64,000 nucleotides of DNA from Bradyrhizobium septentrionale (GTDB lineage: Bacteria > Pseudomonadota > Alphaproteobacteria > Rhizobiales > Xanthobacteraceae), in the NCBI RefSeq assembly GCF_011516645.4, contig NZ_CP088285.1, forward strand, positions 7,830,501 through 7,894,500, in the 5' to 3' direction. The translations under genes were made by a program, and so were the position numbers. The notes below the pieces were generated by a model, which was not told the DNA's origin, did not search any database, and worked only from the letters and a program-made list of their open reading frames with translations. Shown here one piece after another: positions 20,952 to 29,887 of this stretch (positions are counted from its first letter, which is position 1; every line of letters begins with the position of its first letter).

Positions 20952-21600
20952 GATGGGTTACGGCTTACTTCGTGCTCTCCCCGGCGAGACTGGGCTTGCT
21001 TGTCACCGCCCTCGCATCACGCCATCGCGTGTTGCGACGAGACACATGCCGCTAGGGCGTCAGGACCACACGACTTCACCGTCCGCTTCATGCGCATTCG
21101 TCAATCGCGCACTCGGCGTCCACCGCATCTCACACCGCGCTCGTGACGATCGCGAAACGCCCCTCGATCGGGTGAGACGGGCAATCTATAGCACTGAGTT
21201 GCTTTTCTGATAAAGCGAAATATTTTTGCGCGCGAGGATTGACAGGTATTGCTGAGTTGCCCGTCGGGTTGTTTTGTCGCACCTCGTTCCGTCATTTCGG
21301 GCAGGCCCGCAGGGCCGAACACAGGCGATCCGAGCGAATTCGATATCGTGGTGGCTCGTCACCAAACGGTGGACGCCCGCTCCAATGGGTCGTCCGTTCG
21401 CAACATGGCGACTGTTTTGCGCCGCTTCGCACAACCCAACGCGGCGGTTAACGAAACGATAGAGCGCGGCAATCGCCGCTTGGTCAGGCCGTGAACCCAT
21501 AAATCTGCCGGCGGACGGCTTGCCAAAGTCCGCTATGCACCGATAGCGACGGAATTCTTCAGGGCAGCTAAACGACGCGATGGGCCACATCCAGACTGAT
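20952..21600. repeat. Gene-free mosaic of dispersed repeats
   Basis: No convincing coding sequence. An AT-rich patch lies near 21188-21245. The block GTGAACCCATAAATCTG (21491-21507) reappears with one change at 43418-43434. The block ACGCGATGGGCCAC at about 21578-21591 reappears near 46834-46847. The area therefore looks like accumulated repeat remnants between ilvD and the sulfatase module. Confidence 0.5.
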
Positions 21601-21705
21601 GCAGCGCAGGCATCATTCGGTCAGATCGTCGATGCTGTCAGCAGTCTTGGAGGGATGGAGAGGTCGGGCTGGCGTTGCCACTCATGGCAGAGAAAGCTTG
21701 CTCGG

Positions 21706-21954
21706 TCATCCTGGTCCTAAACCAGTACAAGCGTATCGGGTGCAGTCCTTGTAAACACCCCGACATTCGAACGATGGCAATTGGTTCAGACGACGACAGT
21801 CGCGATAGCGTGCACGACAGGTGTTTATGCATTGCTGTTTGGTGGTCTGAGCGCGTGCCAAGGCTCTTGCTTCGGCGTCGAAGGCGTTGGTCTGGGCCAA
21901 CGCCGGTGCCGCCCCGCATAGCAGGAGGGCGATGATCATGCAGCCAGTCTTCAT
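21706..21954 (-). CDS. Small secreted cysteine-rich protein
   Basis: 82 residues from MKTGCMIIALLLCGAAPALAQ, a clear Sec signal cleaved after LAQ. The mature part (about 60 residues) is basic and has six cysteines with spacing C-X3-C-X6-C then C-X6-C-X4-C (CINTC, DCRRL, ECRGV, DCTRYAC). These suggest three disulfides. Not a family I recognise. It follows the first sulfatase gene by 162 bases on the same strand, so it may share that transcript. Start chosen for the signal peptide; the open frame begins 35 codons earlier. Confidence 0.65.
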   Translation of the reverse strand: MKTGCMIIALLLCGAAPALAQTNAFDAEARALARAQTTKQQCINTCRARYRDCRRLNQLPSFECRGVYKDCTRYACTGLGPG

Positions 21955-22116
21955 GGCCTTCGGTTCTTCATGGTCATGGTCATCAGCAATTCCAACTTTC
22001 ACCACCAAACGCGTGGGTGAGGTTGACCGTCTCTGGCGGCAGCGCATGCATCGCTTCACCTATTGTGTGCGGGCACCCCGTAGGGGCACCCGCGTGCTCA
22101 TGTTACGTGCGGTCGG

Positions 22117-23904
22117 CTATTGGCTGGGGTGGCTCGGCATCTTCTTGAGCTGCTCCATGACTTGGTCGAGGTTGTAACTAGCCGGATCCTGCATCGGCGG
22201 AAACGCCTTGTAGGTCTCAAGCTCCGCGAGCCACAGTGCCTGGCCGATAGGCAGCAGGTTCCAGTCGTATATGTAACCTGTGACCGGCCCGGCGAGCGCG
22301 CCGCTGAACCAGAAGGCCGCCTTTTTGTCGGTGCCCCACGACGTCTCGAATGGATCGCGCTTGAGGTTTACCATGCCGGCCACGAACTGGGTCTGTACTC
22401 CCGGGTTCACGAAGCCCGTTGCAGTTTCGGGCGCGATAGCGAAGTACATCTTCCAATTCTTGTAGCGCACCGCCGACGGGTGCGCGCTGGAATAGTAAAA
22501 GAAGACCTCGCGCGCGGACTTCTCGGTTTTTCCCTCCAGGTAGTCGCGCTGATTGAAACCGTCGAGCGTGGTCTTGACGATGCCCGGGTAGCTGCCGGCC
22601 TCGATTTGCGCCTTGAGGCCGTCGCCCTTGGGGCCGCCGGCGATGTCGACGAGCGTGGGCAGCCAGTCGAGCGACGCGAAGATATCGTCCTTCACCGTGC
22701 CCGGCTTGATGACGCCCGGCCAGCGGATAACCATCGGCGCGCGCATGCCACCTTCCCAAGTGTTCATCTTCGAGCCCTTGAACGGCGTGACGCCGCCGTC
22801 AGGGAAGGTGAAGGTCTCGGCGCCATTGTCGGTGGTGAACGCTACGATGGTGTTGTCGAGCTGACCCATCTCCTGCAGCTTCTGTAGCACGTAGCCGATA
22901 TTGTCATCCATCTGCTTCATGCCGGCTTCGTTGACGCCCCAGTCCTTGCCGCCGGGCTCGCCGACCATGGCCATGTACTTGTCGTTCAGCACGGTCGTGA
23001 CGTGCATGCGCGCCGGGTTGTACCAGACGAAGAACGGCTTGTTGGTCTTCTTGGGATCGTTGCGGTCGAGGAAGTCGATGACCTTGGCCGAAATTTCCTC
23101 GTCCACCCCCTTCGAACGCTCAAGGGTCAGCGGGCCCTGGTCCTGGCATGTCTGGTTCTTCGCCGTGCCGTCAGAGGACTTGCACCAGATGACCGGACGC
23201 GGCGGCGTCAGGCAGGTCTTTGTCTTCGTTACCATCTTCGGATCCACCGCGCCCGGCACTTCCGCAAGACCCGGGATCGGTGTGTTCCTGCAGGGTGGGG
23301 CAACGGTCTGCTGGGTCGGGGTCTTGTTAATGTCCGGGAAGCTCACGCCCTGCATCGCATCCAAATGGTATAGATAGCCCCAGAACTCGTGGAAGCCGTG
23401 GGCGGTCGGCAGCGCATCGGTGTGGTCGCCCAGGTGATTTTTGCCGAACTCGCCGGTGTTGTAACCGAGGTCGCGCAGGAACCAAGCGAGCGTCGGTGTG
23501 CCCGGCTTCAGGTAGGTCGGACTGCCGGGCAGCTGAGGCGGGATCATGCCCGTGCGCAGCGGGTTCATGCCGGTGAGGAAGGCGTTGCGCCCCGCTGTGC
23601 AGCTCTGCTCGGCGTAGTAGTGCATGAACTTGGCGCCCTCTTGTCCGATGCGGTCGATGTTGGGGGTCTCGCCCACCATCAGCCCTTGATGGTAGATGCG
23701 CGGCTGCATCCATCCGATGTCGTCGCCCATGATGAAGAGAATGTTTGGCTTCTGCGGTGTTTGCGCTGCCGCCAGTCCGGGCAGCGACAGCGACACCAGT
23801 GTCGTCGCGCCGAGAAGCGCGGCGCAGGATCGCTTGTGCCAGCCTGCCGCAACCTTGCGCAACAGGTTGCCGGATGGTCTATGATTGTGTGTGCGGCAAA
23901 ACAT
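22117..23904 (-). CDS. Periplasmic type I sulfatase (copy 1)
   Basis: About 595 residues from MFCRTHNHRP, preceded by a strong GGGAGGG ribosome-binding site. Signal sequence ends near LAAAQT. Alkaline-phosphatase fold: metal Asp pair in ILFIMGDDIG, formylglycine site EQSCTAGRNAF (Cys102), FGKNHLGDH (catalytic Lys/His) and TTDNGAET (metal Asp-Asn). The modification motif is C-T-A-G-R rather than the usual C-X-P-X-R. It hydrolyses sulfate esters of unknown substrate. A second, closely similar sulfatase lies upstream with an FGE gene. A perfect FixK/FNR box sits 147 bases before the start. Confidence 0.92.
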   Translation of the reverse strand: MFCRTHNHRPSGNLLRKVAAGWHKRSCAALLGATTLVSLSLPGLAAAQTPQKPNILFIMGDDIGWMQPRIYHQGLMVGETPNIDRIGQEGAKFMHYYAEQSCTAGRNAFLTGMNPLRTGMIPPQLPGSPTYLKPGTPTLAWFLRDLGYNTGEFGKNHLGDHTDALPTAHGFHEFWGYLYHLDAMQGVSFPDINKTPTQQTVAPPCRNTPIPGLAEVPGAVDPKMVTKTKTCLTPPRPVIWCKSSDGTAKNQTCQDQGPLTLERSKGVDEEISAKVIDFLDRNDPKKTNKPFFVWYNPARMHVTTVLNDKYMAMVGEPGGKDWGVNEAGMKQMDDNIGYVLQKLQEMGQLDNTIVAFTTDNGAETFTFPDGGVTPFKGSKMNTWEGGMRAPMVIRWPGVIKPGTVKDDIFASLDWLPTLVDIAGGPKGDGLKAQIEAGSYPGIVKTTLDGFNQRDYLEGKTEKSAREVFFYYSSAHPSAVRYKNWKMYFAIAPETATGFVNPGVQTQFVAGMVNLKRDPFETSWGTDKKAAFWFSGALAGPVTGYIYDWNLLPIGQALWLAELETYKAFPPMQDPASYNLDQVMEQLKKMPSHPSQ

Positions 23905-24050
23905 GGCGTCACCCTCCCTTTTTGCGGCGTCAAAGGCGCCGCGCACAAAAGCACGGAAAGCTTGCTCAGAACCATGAAGCAACGCTCACCGTGCCCACGT
24001 GGCACGGCGAGTGTTCGGTGAGAGACCTGCACAAGGCGGTCTAGACTCCA

Positions 24051-24064
24051 TTGATCTAGATCAA
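24051..24064. promoter_or_regulatory. FixK/FNR (anaerobox) site upstream of sulfatase 1
   Basis: Perfect palindrome TTGATCTAGATCAA, matching TTGAT-N4-ATCAA exactly. It lies 147 bases before the sulfatase 1 start within a 571-base gene-free stretch. Identical to the site at 28623-28636. Nothing else recognisable was seen in 23905-24475. Confidence 0.75.
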
Positions 24065-24475
24065 GGGCGTAATAGGGCGTTGGACGCCGGGTGCAGCGCC
24101 TATTTGCGCGAGCCGTTCGCACAGGATGTCTTGCTGAATGCCATTTCAAGGCGCAGCCATAACAAGAGCACGCGGGGTCGCCACGTCCGGGTTGGGTCAT
24201 CGCGACCAGGTCGAGCCAACAGCAAGCCCGGCCAAGTCCGCTGTGCCGCCGAAAGCAAAGGCGGCCCGCGTGCTGGACTTTGAGCCAATCATGTTGACAC
24301 TTGGCCTTTTAAAACAACCTGATCGATACACCCTGCGATCAGGCTATAAGCCGCCTTAAAAATCCTACCGGGATCGGCTGGGATCATATGCGCCGACTGG
24401 AATATCGCCGGATGGCGAGCATTGGGGTTGGCTGTGCGCCGCATCCGCGCGGCCACGAACGTCGCGATTCCGCCG

Positions 24476-25513
24476 CTATTCAAACGGGAATATCCTTTTC
24501 CAGTCCTTCTTCATGTCGACCACGGTCCATCTGTTTACCGCCGCCGCGTCGAGCGCTACGTCGAGCTTGCCGAAATGCGACTGGCGGTCGTAGGCATATT
24601 CGCGTTCCGCGTCGGTATGGTGGACAATCAGGCCGAACCGCGCGCCGCTGGTACCGAGCGTCGCCCATTGCAGCATTTCGAGGTCGCCATCGGAGTTGCC
24701 GAAGGCGGCGATCGGACGCCGGCCAATGTGGCTATTGATCCCGATCGGCTTGCCGGATTTGTCGTCGATGAAATCGATCTCGGGCAAACGAAATAGAACC
24801 GGCGTGCTGTCGCGCATTTCATATCGGGTCTTGATTGACGATCCGACGACCTGCTCAGGAGGCACTCCATAAATCGTCTCGGTCCATGGCCGCATGAACT
24901 CGATGCCGCCACCTGACACGATGAAGGTCTTGAAGCCGTTGGCGCGGAGGTAAGCGAGCAATTCGAGCATGGGCTGATAAACGAGTTCGGTGTAGGGGCG
25001 TTTGAAGCGAACATCACGCGCGGTCGCAAGCCAGTCTATGACGATCTTCTCAAACTCCGCTGTCGTCATGCCGGCGTGAGTCACCGCCACCAGCTCGGCT
25101 ACGCCTTTTTCGCCGGAAGCTGCGAACGCCTTCAAGTCGCCGTTCAGGACTGCCGCGAAGGGCTGCTTGTCCTTCCATTCCGGATGCATGGGCGCAAGAA
25201 CCTTCACGCGATCCAGCGCAAACGCGAGTTGCACATACATCGGCTGCTCGATCCAAAGCGTCCCGTCATTGTCGAAGGTCGCGATGCGTTGATCGGGCGG
25301 TACGAAATAGGGCCCGCCACTCTCTGTGACCCGTGCGACGAAATCGACGATCGATGCTTTCGTCGGGCCCTCATTCCAAGATGGCAGCGGACCGGTTTGC
25401 GTTTGGGCCACGGCGGACGTGGAACGCAGAGCGGCAGATAGAAACGGAAGCATCGCCAGAGACGAGAGCAGCGCGCGACGGTCAAGGCGTGGAAACCGCA
25501 TGATCTGTTTCAT
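24476..25513 (-). CDS. Exported HAD-family phosphatase
   Basis: About 345 residues from MKQIMRFPRLDRRALLSSLAML, a signal with an RR pair (possibly Tat) ending near AVAQT. HAD motif I is IATFDNDGTLW (nucleophile Asp), motif II FIVSGGG, and the acidic motif IV AFGNSDGDLEM. Related to phosphoserine-phosphatase-like exported HAD proteins. Sits between the two sulfatases on the same strand, 174 bases after sulfatase 2. It may remove phosphate from the same class of substrates (inference). The open frame extends 53 codons upstream, but the signal peptide fixes this start. Confidence 0.82.
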   Translation of the reverse strand: MKQIMRFPRLDRRALLSSLAMLPFLSAALRSTSAVAQTQTGPLPSWNEGPTKASIVDFVARVTESGGPYFVPPDQRIATFDNDGTLWIEQPMYVQLAFALDRVKVLAPMHPEWKDKQPFAAVLNGDLKAFAASGEKGVAELVAVTHAGMTTAEFEKIVIDWLATARDVRFKRPYTELVYQPMLELLAYLRANGFKTFIVSGGGIEFMRPWTETIYGVPPEQVVGSSIKTRYEMRDSTPVLFRLPEIDFIDDKSGKPIGINSHIGRRPIAAFGNSDGDLEMLQWATLGTSGARFGLIVHHTDAEREYAYDRQSHFGKLDVALDAAAVNRWTVVDMKKDWKRIFPFE

Positions 25514-25687
25514 TGTTGGTCCGAATCGATGGTCTGCACTGGTCAACATTGAGGGCAAGTGCGAGGCTGGTGCATCGCTGCTGTTCCTCGCACGCTTGCC
25601 GATATGCAGCTTCGTGAGCAGTTGGGTTCTGAGCGCAGTAGATCGGCGAGCGCCGAAAGTGACGCCCGCCAATTTAGTATCGAGCGA

Positions 25688-27478
25688 CTAGTCGCTGCGA
25701 CCGGCCACTTTGGCCTGCTTGACCTGTTGCAGCACCTGCTCGAGGTTGTAGCTCGCCGGGTCCTGCAGCGGCGGGTACGGAATATAGCTCTCAAGCTCCT
25801 TCAGCCAAAGCGCCTGGCCGATGGGCAGCATGTTCCAGTCATAGACGTAGGCGGTCGAAGGGGAGCCGATTGTGCCGCCCTGGCCCATGAGCGTCTTGAA
25901 TTGTGAACCGATCGAGGTCTCGAACGGATCACGCTTGATATTGACGACTTGGGCCCAGTGATAAGGAAGCGCTCCGGCAATAAAGCCCGACGGCGCGTCG
26001 GACACCATCGTGAAGTAGATCTTCCAGTTCTTGTAGCGGACCGCTGACGGGTCCTTGCCCGAATAGTAGAAGAAGGTGTCGCGCGCCGACTTTTCCGAAC
26101 GCCCCGAAAGATATTCAACCTGATCGACGCCATCGAGCGTCGTCTTGACGATGCCGGGATAACTTCCGGCCTCGATCTGTTTCTTCAGCGCGTCTCCTTT
26201 TGCGCCGCCCGCGATATTGACAAACGTGGGCAGCCAGTCGAGCGAAGCGAAGATGTCGTTCTTGATGGTGCCGGGCTTGATGACCCCCGGCCAGCGAATG
26301 AGCGCCGGAGCGCGCATGCCACCTTCCCAGGTGCTCAGCTTGCCGCCCTTGAACGGAGTGGTGCCGCCGTCGGGAAAGGTGATGGTCTCGGCGCCGTTAT
26401 CGGTCGTGAACACGATGATCGTGTTGTCGAGCTGGCCCATGTCCTGGAGCTTCTTCATGACAACGCCGATGTTGTCATCCAACTGCTTCATGCCGGCCTC
26501 GTTGAGGCCCCAGTCCTTGCCGCCTGCCTCGCCGATCATGCCTGCGTATTTGTCATTTAGCACGGTCGTGATGTGCATGCGGGCCGGATTATACCAGGCG
26601 AAGAACGGCTTGTTGGTCTTCTTGGGGTCGTTGCGATCGAGAAAGTCAACGACCTTGGCCGAGATTTCCTCATCGACGCCCTTCGATCGCTCCAGTGTCA
26701 GCGGACCCTGGTCCTCGCATGTCATGTTTTTGGCGGTACCGTCAGAGGACTTGCACGCCAGCACGGGTCGCGGCGGCGTCAGGCAAACCGCCGACGTTTT
26801 CGGATCAACTGCGCCCGGTACTTCCGCAAGACCCGGGATCGGCGTGTTCTTGCATGGCGGGGCAACCGTCTGCTGGGTTGGCGTCTTGTTGATGTCCGGG
26901 AAGCTCACGCCCTGCATCGCGTCGAGGTGATACAGGTAGCCCCAGAATTCCTGGAAGCCGTGCGCGGTCGGCAGCGCGTCGGTATGATCGCCGAGATGGT
27001 TCTTGCCGAACTCGCCGGTGTTGTAGCCGAGATCGAGCAGGAACTTGGCAAGCGCCGGCGTACCGGGCCGCAGATAGGACGGACTGCCGGGAAGCTGCGG
27101 AGGAATCATACCCGTGCGCAATGGATGCATGCCGGTGAAGAAGGCGTTGCGGCCGGCGGTGCAGCTCTGCTCTGCGTAGTAATGCGTGAAGATCGCGCCT
27201 TCATTGCCGATGCGATCGATGTTGGGCGTCTCGCCGACCATCAAGCCGCGATGGTAGATGCTTGGCTGGTAGAGGCCGATGTCGTCACCCATGATGAATA
27301 GGATATTGGGTTTCTGTGGCGGTTGCTGCGCCACCGCCGGCGCGCTGACCAGTGCGGACAGTGGCATCAACATCGATGCGCCTAACAGGGCGGCGCAGGA
27401 TCGCTTGAGACAACCGGACGCCTTGCTTGGCGGCGTTGCGGCAGAAGGCGGCTTGTCATTGAATATGGAATCCAACAT
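25688..27478 (-). CDS. Periplasmic type I sulfatase (copy 2)
   Basis: About 596 residues from MLDSIFNDKPP with ribosome-binding site AAGGAAAG. Same architecture as copy 1: signal ending AVAQQ, GDDIG metal site, EQSCTAGRNAF (Cys106, again C-T-A-G-R), FGKNHLGDH, TTDNGAET. Long stretches are identical between the copies (for example the region around PDINKTPTQQTVAPPC), while the C-terminal 100 residues differ more. A duplication followed by specialisation is likely. It starts 17 bases after the FGE gene, so enzyme and modifier are made from one message. Confidence 0.93.
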   Translation of the reverse strand: MLDSIFNDKPPSAATPPSKASGCLKRSCAALLGASMLMPLSALVSAPAVAQQPPQKPNILFIMGDDIGLYQPSIYHRGLMVGETPNIDRIGNEGAIFTHYYAEQSCTAGRNAFFTGMHPLRTGMIPPQLPGSPSYLRPGTPALAKFLLDLGYNTGEFGKNHLGDHTDALPTAHGFQEFWGYLYHLDAMQGVSFPDINKTPTQQTVAPPCKNTPIPGLAEVPGAVDPKTSAVCLTPPRPVLACKSSDGTAKNMTCEDQGPLTLERSKGVDEEISAKVVDFLDRNDPKKTNKPFFAWYNPARMHITTVLNDKYAGMIGEAGGKDWGLNEAGMKQLDDNIGVVMKKLQDMGQLDNTIIVFTTDNGAETITFPDGGTTPFKGGKLSTWEGGMRAPALIRWPGVIKPGTIKNDIFASLDWLPTFVNIAGGAKGDALKKQIEAGSYPGIVKTTLDGVDQVEYLSGRSEKSARDTFFYYSGKDPSAVRYKNWKIYFTMVSDAPSGFIAGALPYHWAQVVNIKRDPFETSIGSQFKTLMGQGGTIGSPSTAYVYDWNMLPIGQALWLKELESYIPYPPLQDPASYNLEQVLQQVKQAKVAGRSD

Positions 27479-27494
27479 GGCGTCGCTTTCCTTC

Positions 27495-28487
27495 TTATGA
27501 TGGGTCAGTGGCTCCTCGCCTGATGCATCGAAAGCCAAGGTGACTGGTGGAAGTATCGACCGGCTCCGCATGGCGCGCTGCCGGCCGGTAGCGTCGGCAG
27601 TAGTTCGGCGCGCACAAATGCGAGCCGCCTTTGATGACCTTTCGTGGAATCTTCACATTGGTGGTTCTGGGGTCGTAGCTGTCGGCCTCGCGGCCGCCGC
27701 GCGGGTTCTCCGGAATGCAGCAAGCCTTCGGAGCATCTGCCTGATGCTTTGGGGAATACCAGTCGGTTGTCCATTCCCAGACGTTGCCGATCATGTCGTA
27801 AAGGCCGTAGCCGTTCGGCGGGAATGCGGTGACCGGCGAGGTACGTTCGAAACCGTCGGCACTGGTGTTTTGGTGCGGAAAATCACCCTGCCAGGTGTTG
27901 GCCATTTGATGGCCGTGCGGCATGAATTCGTCGCCCCACGCATACTCGGCGTCGTCGAGCCCGCCGCGCGCCGCAAACTCCCATTCCGCTTCGGTCGGCA
28001 ATTCCTTGCCAGCCCATTGCGCGTAGGCAAGCGCGTCGTTGAAGGCCACGTGCACGACGGGATGATCGTCGAGCGCATGGATGTTGCTATTCGGTCCGTA
28101 GGGATGGCGCCAGTCAGCACCCTTGGCAAAGGTCCACCACTGGCTGAAGTCGCGTAGGCTGACCGGATGTCCCGGCGGCAAGAACATCAGTGAGCCCGCA
28201 TAGACCATATGCGGCAGGATCCCGGGATAGTCTCTCGGGTCGGGCGCAATCTCGGCCACAGTAACGTGACCTGTCGCCTTGACGAACTTTCTGAACTGTT
28301 TGTTTGTGACGGGATGGCGATCCATCCAGAAGCCGTCGACAGTCACCCGATGTGCCGGCGCCTCCTCTGGATAATGTTTGTCCGATCCCATGCGGAATGT
28401 CCCGCCGGGTATACAGATCATCTTGTCGATATCTGACGGATCATCGCAAATGGCGATATCGCGCGTTCGCTTGGGCTTCGCTGTCAA
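27495..28487 (-). CDS. Formylglycine-generating enzyme (SUMF1 family), lacking second active-site Cys
   Basis: 330 residues, whole-length FGE-sulfatase domain. Landmarks are IPGGTFRMGSDKHYPEEAPAHRVTVDGFWMDRHPVTN, ELPTEAEWEFAARGG, GNVWEWTTDWY, and the terminal GGSHLCAPNYCRRYRPAARHAEP...SHLGFRC. It would oxidise the sulfatase Cys to formylglycine. Human FGE uses Cys336 and Cys341 (YCYRYRCAAR) for copper binding. Here the first is kept (Cys297) but the second is Pro302. Cytoplasmic as expected for co-translational modification of exported sulfatases. First gene of its operon, 136 bases after a perfect FixK/FNR box. Confidence 0.9.
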   Translation of the reverse strand: MTAKPKRTRDIAICDDPSDIDKMICIPGGTFRMGSDKHYPEEAPAHRVTVDGFWMDRHPVTNKQFRKFVKATGHVTVAEIAPDPRDYPGILPHMVYAGSLMFLPPGHPVSLRDFSQWWTFAKGADWRHPYGPNSNIHALDDHPVVHVAFNDALAYAQWAGKELPTEAEWEFAARGGLDDAEYAWGDEFMPHGHQMANTWQGDFPHQNTSADGFERTSPVTAFPPNGYGLYDMIGNVWEWTTDWYSPKHQADAPKACCIPENPRGGREADSYDPRTTNVKIPRKVIKGGSHLCAPNYCRRYRPAARHAEPVDTSTSHLGFRCIRRGATDPS

Positions 28488-28622
28488 GGCGTCACCTCCG
28501 GGCCGACGTGTTACACGCTGCGTGGCAAAACCCTCGCGCGTGGACCGTGGTCGAATATCCGTATCTCCATGGTTAGCCGCCTTGAACCCAAATCAGGTGA
28601 CACTCACTCGATTAAGGCGACC

Positions 28623-28636
28623 TTGATCTAGATCAA
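28623..28636. promoter_or_regulatory. FixK/FNR (anaerobox) site upstream of the FGE-sulfatase operon
   Basis: TTGATCTAGATCAA, identical to the 24051-24064 site and at nearly the same distance (136 bases) from a start codon. With activator boxes centred near -41.5, transcription would start near 28588 and leave a leader of about 100 nt. The rest of the 488-base gap (28488-28975) shows nothing else. Confidence 0.75.
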
Positions 28637-28975
28637 TGCGACTGCCCTCTGCCGATTGCGGTCTCGACCTAGTTTCCCTCTCGTTCCGATCACTGCAAAG
28701 ATGTGGCAAGCCAAAGGGGCTGCGGCGTCCGCTCAGGAGGAGCGTTGCGTTCGGCCAGCCCCCGTGATTCAAACTCCCAAACTGGGGCTCGAATCTTGCG
28801 CTACGAACTCGCCGATTATGAATGGGTTGCCATCAAGCCGATCATGCCCAGACACGAGTCACCCGGCCACATCCGTTCGGCCGAAAGCCGCGCGCGTCGT
28901 CAATCCGATCCTGTCAATCAATATGTGCGGAGACACGATGGGTATCGCTTCGCTCCACCCATCCGCAATCTTGGC

Positions 28976-29887
28976 TCACCCATTCAGCCGCTTTCGCTTC
29001 GCGTTGAGCGCTGAGGCAACGCGGCTCACCGGTGGACGGCCGAGCAATTTTGCCACCTCGTTCGTCGTAGCGAGCAACTTGTCCATGTCCACGCCGGTTT
29101 TCATGCCCATGCCTTCGAGCATGTAGACGACATCCTCGGTCGCGACGTTGCCAGTGGCGCCGGGGGCGTAGGGGCAGCCGCCGAGGCCGCCGGCGGCGGC
29201 ATCGATGACGCGGACGCCCTCCTCCATGCCGGCATAGAGATTGGCGAGCGCCTGGCCGTAGGTGTCGTGGAAGTGCATCGCGAGATTGCCGACCGGAAGC
29301 TCGGCGCCGACCGCGCGCAGCATCTCCCTGGCCTTGAGCGGCGTGCCGACGCCGATGGTGTCGCCGAGCGAGATTTCGTAGCAGCCGAGATCCCACAGGG
29401 TCACGGCAAGATCGGCGACCGCCTTCGGCTTGATCTCGCCGTCGAACGGACAGCCGAGCACGCAGGAGATATAGCCGCGCACCTTGACGCCGTCGTCCTT
29501 GGCGCGCGCCAGCACCGGCTTGAAGCGCTCGATCGATTCCGCGACCGAGCAATTGATGTTGGCGCGCGAAAAACCTTCGGAGGCCGCCGCGAACACCGAG
29601 ACCACCTTCGCGCCGGCCGCGCGCGCGGCGTCATAGCCCTTCTCGTTCGGCACCAGCACATGGAATTCGGCGCCCTTGATATGGCTGACGCCGCGCAGCA
29701 CCTGGTCGGAGCCGGCCATCTGCGGGATCGCCTTGGGCGACACGAAGGCGCCGACCTCGACGGTGCTAAGCCCCGCCGCCACCAGCGCCTCGACGAAGGC
29801 GATGCGCGCCTCGACGCTGACCGGCGTCTTCTCGTTCTGCAGGCCGTCGCGCGGCCCCATCTCGACGATATGGACCTGATCGCTCAT
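28976..29887 (-). CDS. hmgL: Hydroxymethylglutaryl-CoA lyase
   Basis: 303-residue TIM-barrel lyase of the DRE-TIM family, splitting HMG-CoA to acetoacetate and acetyl-CoA in leucine breakdown. It begins VHIVEMGPRDGLQNEK (catalytic Arg/Asp). VRGYISCVLGCPFDGEIKP is the HMGL signature, and the mobile-loop cysteine is in AAAGGLGGCPYAPGATGN. Its start overlaps the mccA stop by four bases, indicating coupling. Last gene of the ivd-mccB-mccA-hmgL series. Confidence 0.95.
   Translation of the reverse strand: MSDQVHIVEMGPRDGLQNEKTPVSVEARIAFVEALVAAGLSTVEVGAFVSPKAIPQMAGSDQVLRGVSHIKGAEFHVLVPNEKGYDAARAAGAKVVSVFAAASEGFSRANINCSVAESIERFKPVLARAKDDGVKVRGYISCVLGCPFDGEIKPKAVADLAVTLWDLGCYEISLGDTIGVGTPLKAREMLRAVGAELPVGNLAMHFHDTYGQALANLYAGMEEGVRVIDAAAGGLGGCPYAPGATGNVATEDVVYMLEGMGMKTGVDMDKLLATTNEVAKLLGRPPVSRVASALNAKRKRLNG

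Noticed and set aside
20777..21055. Small ORF reading LGGRTTGVTGNNPAFPARWVTAYF
   Set aside because: It lies across the structured repeat element; such peptides arise from the repeat itself and show no start signal or domain.
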